Shown here: piece after piece, positions 12,748 to 14,926 of the stretch
How the letters are laid out: every line of letters starts with the position of its first letter
Numbering within the stretch: the stretch's first letter is position 1
Origin: Saprospiraceae bacterium
Lineage (GTDB): Bacteria > Bacteroidota > Bacteroidia > Bacteroidales > JAIPBB01
Direction of reading: 5' to 3'
Assembly: GCA_021739805.1 (NCBI GenBank)
Contig: JAIPBB010000112.1
Location: 1 to 14,926 of the forward strand
DNA length: 14,926 bases
Notes under the pieces: model-generated
The model's database searches: none
What the model saw: only the letters and a program-made list of their open reading frames with translations
What the model was told of the DNA's origin: nothing
Translations under genes and position numbers: made by a program

Positions 12748-14628
12748 ATGAACGATTACAAAATAGAAGTAGTAAATACAGATTTCCTGATCCTTGGTGG
12801 TGGAATGTCAGCTTGTGGTGCTGCATTTGAAGCTGCTCACTGGGCAAAGAAACACAATTTAAAAGTAACACTTGTCGATAAAGCATCAATGGATCGTTCA
12901 GGTGCTGTTGCAATGGGATTATCGGCAATAAATTTATATGTTGGATTAAAAGACAAAGACAACACCATTAAAGATTATGTGAATTATGTAAAAAATGATT
13001 TGATGGGAATTGCTCGTCAGGATTTGGTTGCAAATATTGCACGACATGTTGATTCATCGGTTCATTTGTTTGAGAAATGGGGTTTGCCAATCTGGAAAGA
13101 TGATGATGGAAAATATGTTCACGAAGGTCGTTGGCAAATTATGATTCACGGCGAATCCTACAAAACGATTGTTGCCGAAGCTGCAAAAAAGGCTTTGGAT
13201 GAATTAGGTGAAAACGGTGAGTATTACGAAAGAGTTTTTATCACAAATCCAATTATGGATGGTGACCGTTGTATTGGTGCTGTTGGTTTTTCGGTTCGCG
13301 AAAAGAAGATTTATATTTTTAAAGCAAAAGCAGTTCTTGCCGCTATGGGTGGAGCTGTTCATGTTTTTAAACCAAAATCGGTTGGTGAAGGATTGGGGCG
13401 TTCATGGTATCCACCTTTCAATTCCGGTGCAAGTGCTTATTTCACTATTAAAGCCGGTGCTGAAATGACTTGCCAGGAAGTGAGATTTGTCCCTGTAAGA
13501 TTTAAGGATGCTTATGGTCCGGTTGGGGCTTGGTTTTTACTGTTTCAGGCAAAAGCTACTAATGCCGATGGTGATGATTATATGGAAACCAGAAAAGAAG
13601 TTCTTCAAAAATATGCTCCTTATGGCTTGAGTAAACCTGTTCCTGCAAATCTTAGAAATTATCTTATGATGCTGGAAGTGGAAGCCGGCAAAGCTCCGAT
13701 ACTTATGAGAACTGACGAAGCTATCCAAAGAATCGCCAACGAAAGCGATGATGAAAAAGCAAATAAAAGAAAACTAAAAGAACTTGAAAAAGAAGCATGG
13801 GAAGATTTTCTTGATATGACTATCAGCCAGGCATTATTATGGGCTTCAACAGATACTTTCCCTGAAGAAAAACCTTCGGAGATTGCAGCTTGTGAACCTT
13901 ATTTCATTAGTTCTCATTCGGGTGCTTCGGGTGCATGGGTTAGTGGACCTGAAGATATGTCGCCTGAAGGATACAAATGGGGATATCCTAATATGACAAC
14001 AGTAAAAGGTTTGTTTGCAGCAGGAGATGCCTCAGGTGCTTCCAGTCATAAATTTTCATCAGGTTCATTCACCGAAGGTCGAATTGCAGGGAAAGCTGCA
14101 ATATCTTTCTGTATTGATAATCCTGAAATGCCTGAAGTGAGTGACGAAAGAATTGAAGAATTCAAAAAAGAAATCTTAAAACCTTTAGAATTATTTCAAG
14201 AGCATAAAGGATACTCTAACGACCCGGATATTAATCCAAACTTTATAAAACCAAAGATGTTTATGTTCCGCTTGCAGAAAATAATGGATGAGTATGCTGG
14301 TGGCGTTTCTGTAAATTTCAAAACATCTAAAGCATTGATGGAAAAGGGGATGGAGTTTTTGCAATATATGAAGGAAGACTCAACAAAACTGGCTGCAGAA
14401 GATGAACATGAACTTATGCGTTGCTGGGAAAATATTCATAGATTGGCACAAGCAGAATCACATATCAGAACAATGTTGTTCAGAGAAGAAACACGATGGC
14501 CGGGATATTATTTCAGAACAGATTTTCCTGATATGAAAGCAGATTGGGAGAGTTTTGCAAATTGTCGTTGGAATCCCGAAACGGATGAATGGGAAATGAT
14601 GAAGAAGGATGTGATTGATTTGGTTTAA
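12748..14628 (+). CDS. aprA: Adenylylsulfate reductase alpha subunit
   Basis: A 626-residue flavoprotein subunit carrying the catalytic FAD of APS reductase, belonging to the fumarate-reductase/succinate-dehydrogenase fold. The N-terminal dinucleotide fold is FLILGGGMSACGAAFEAA (13-30). The FAD/substrate region RSGAVAMGLSAINLYVG (50-66) contains Asn62. TCQEVRFVPVRFKDAYGPVGAW (241-262) contains Arg251, and SSHSGASGAW (388-397) contains His390. These are the likely counterparts of the Asn, Arg and His that hold APS in archaeal AprA. The C-terminal FAD motif is GLFAAGDASGASSHKFSSGSF (421-441). It is of normal or slightly short length, with no break. Its partner is AprB, encoded immediately upstream. 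The reaction can run toward sulfite (sulfate reduction) or toward APS (sulfite oxidation); the sequence alone does not say which. Confidence 0.97.
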   Translation: MNDYKIEVVNTDFLILGGGMSACGAAFEAAHWAKKHNLKVTLVDKASMDRSGAVAMGLSAINLYVGLKDKDNTIKDYVNYVKNDLMGIARQDLVANIARHVDSSVHLFEKWGLPIWKDDDGKYVHEGRWQIMIHGESYKTIVAEAAKKALDELGENGEYYERVFITNPIMDGDRCIGAVGFSVREKKIYIFKAKAVLAAMGGAVHVFKPKSVGEGLGRSWYPPFNSGASAYFTIKAGAEMTCQEVRFVPVRFKDAYGPVGAWFLLFQAKATNADGDDYMETRKEVLQKYAPYGLSKPVPANLRNYLMMLEVEAGKAPILMRTDEAIQRIANESDDEKANKRKLKELEKEAWEDFLDMTISQALLWASTDTFPEEKPSEIAACEPYFISSHSGASGAWVSGPEDMSPEGYKWGYPNMTTVKGLFAAGDASGASSHKFSSGSFTEGRIAGKAAISFCIDNPEMPEVSDERIEEFKKEILKPLELFQEHKGYSNDPDINPNFIKPKMFMFRLQKIMDEYAGGVSVNFKTSKALMEKGMEFLQYMKEDSTKLAAEDEHELMRCWENIHRLAQAESHIRTMLFREETRWPGYYFRTDFPDMKADWESFANCRWNPETDEWEMMKKDVIDLV

Positions 14629-14652
14629 TGATAAATTAGGAATTAGAAAATG

Positions 14653-14692
14653 AATGGTTAAATTGTTCAATTGTTAAATTGTTAAATTGTTG
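14653..14692. repeat. Five 8-bp units, consensus AATTGTTA
   Basis: AATGGTTA, AATTGTTC, AATTGTTA, AATTGTTA and AATTGTTG follow without phase break, 24 bp after the aprA stop. It is a different sequence from the ATGnnnnA arrays but has the same 8-bp period. Degenerate TATGAC/ATTTGAC repeats continue to about 14780. Confidence 0.8.
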
Positions 14693-14829
14693 CAAAACTT
14701 ATATGACCTTTTATGACTTTTATGGTTAAATTTTTGGAAATTATTTGTCATTTGACCTTTGGATATTATTTGACTTTTGTTTTTTTAATTTTGGTGCTTC
14801 GATAACAATAGAATAATAAAGATAAATTT

Positions 14830-14926
14830 ATGACTCAAAAAACTATATTAGTAATCGGCGGCGGCATTAGCGGAATAACTACTGCTGTTGAAGCTGCTGA
14901 GGTTGGTCATAAAGTGATTTTGGTGG
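14830..14926 (+). CDS. qmoA: QmoA/HdrA-like flavoprotein, N-terminus only
   Basis: Only 32 codons lie in the window; the gene continues past its end. It begins MTQKTILVIGGGISGITTAVEAAEVGHKV, an FAD-binding dinucleotide fold (GGGISG) of the HdrA/QmoA type. QmoA is the flavoprotein of the quinone-interacting membrane-bound oxidoreductase that exchanges electrons between the quinone pool and AprBA, and qmoABC directly follows aprBA in sulfate reducers and green sulfur bacteria. Position therefore supports QmoA over HdrA, but the visible part cannot separate them. It starts 201 bp after aprA, a gap filled by repeats. Confidence 0.75.
   Translation, partial: MTQKTILVIGGGISGITTAVEAAEVGHKVILV

Overview
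The window is AT-rich and most likely comes from an anaerobic member of the Bacteroidota. Four things point there: a secreted C-type-lectin protein with a type IX secretion (T9SS) C-terminal sorting domain, A-rich leaders in place of strong Shine-Dalgarno sites, a TTTG / TAnnTTTG (-33/-7) promoter, and intergenic CCCTAAAGGG and CCCGATAGCCATCGGG palindromes of a type common in that phylum. This assignment is inference, since no rRNA or marker gene is present.

Region 1 (1-3700) is ordinary accessory sequence. It holds an unknown gene broken by a -1 frame change in an A9 run, an unknown 273-residue protein, a small secreted protein flanked by two related 22-nt motifs, the lectin/T9SS protein, and a convergent lipoprotein gene with its terminator.

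Region 2 (3900-10720) is a thiol-redox island. A Crp/Fnr-family regulator reads leftward. Reading rightward, across a repeat-filled intergenic stretch, are a NifX-like protein, a NapH-like membrane 4Fe-4S protein, a thioredoxin-fold protein with displaced cysteines, a thioredoxin reductase that lacks the usual NADPH-phosphate arginines, a thioredoxin-fold/glutaredoxin fusion, a stand-alone GroES, a TDT-family transporter, a DUF302 protein and a membrane-anchored thioredoxin.

Region 3 (10720-12080) holds a 430-bp nested palindrome without a gene, an isochorismatase-family hydrolase and a two-helix membrane peptide.

Region 4 (12120-14926) holds aprB and aprA, the two subunits of dissimilatory-type adenylylsulfate (APS) reductase, behind a recognisable promoter. 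The start of a QmoA/HdrA-like flavoprotein gene follows and runs off the window. AprBA with Qmo interconverts sulfite plus AMP and APS and exchanges the electrons with the quinone pool.

Taken together (inference), the window suggests a sulfite/APS energy module in a phylum not classically known for it, next to a Crp/Fnr-linked set of thiol-redox proteins and a TDT transporter that could move sulfite. No sat or dsrAB is visible, so the direction of the pathway cannot be read here.

The intergenic DNA is unusual. Tandem repeats with an 8-bp period occur upstream of the regulator, before the membrane thioredoxin gene, between aprB and aprA (as an inverted array) and between aprA and qmoA. There are also a 4 x 25-bp tandem repeat and three long perfect palindromes with unrelated arms around similar cores.
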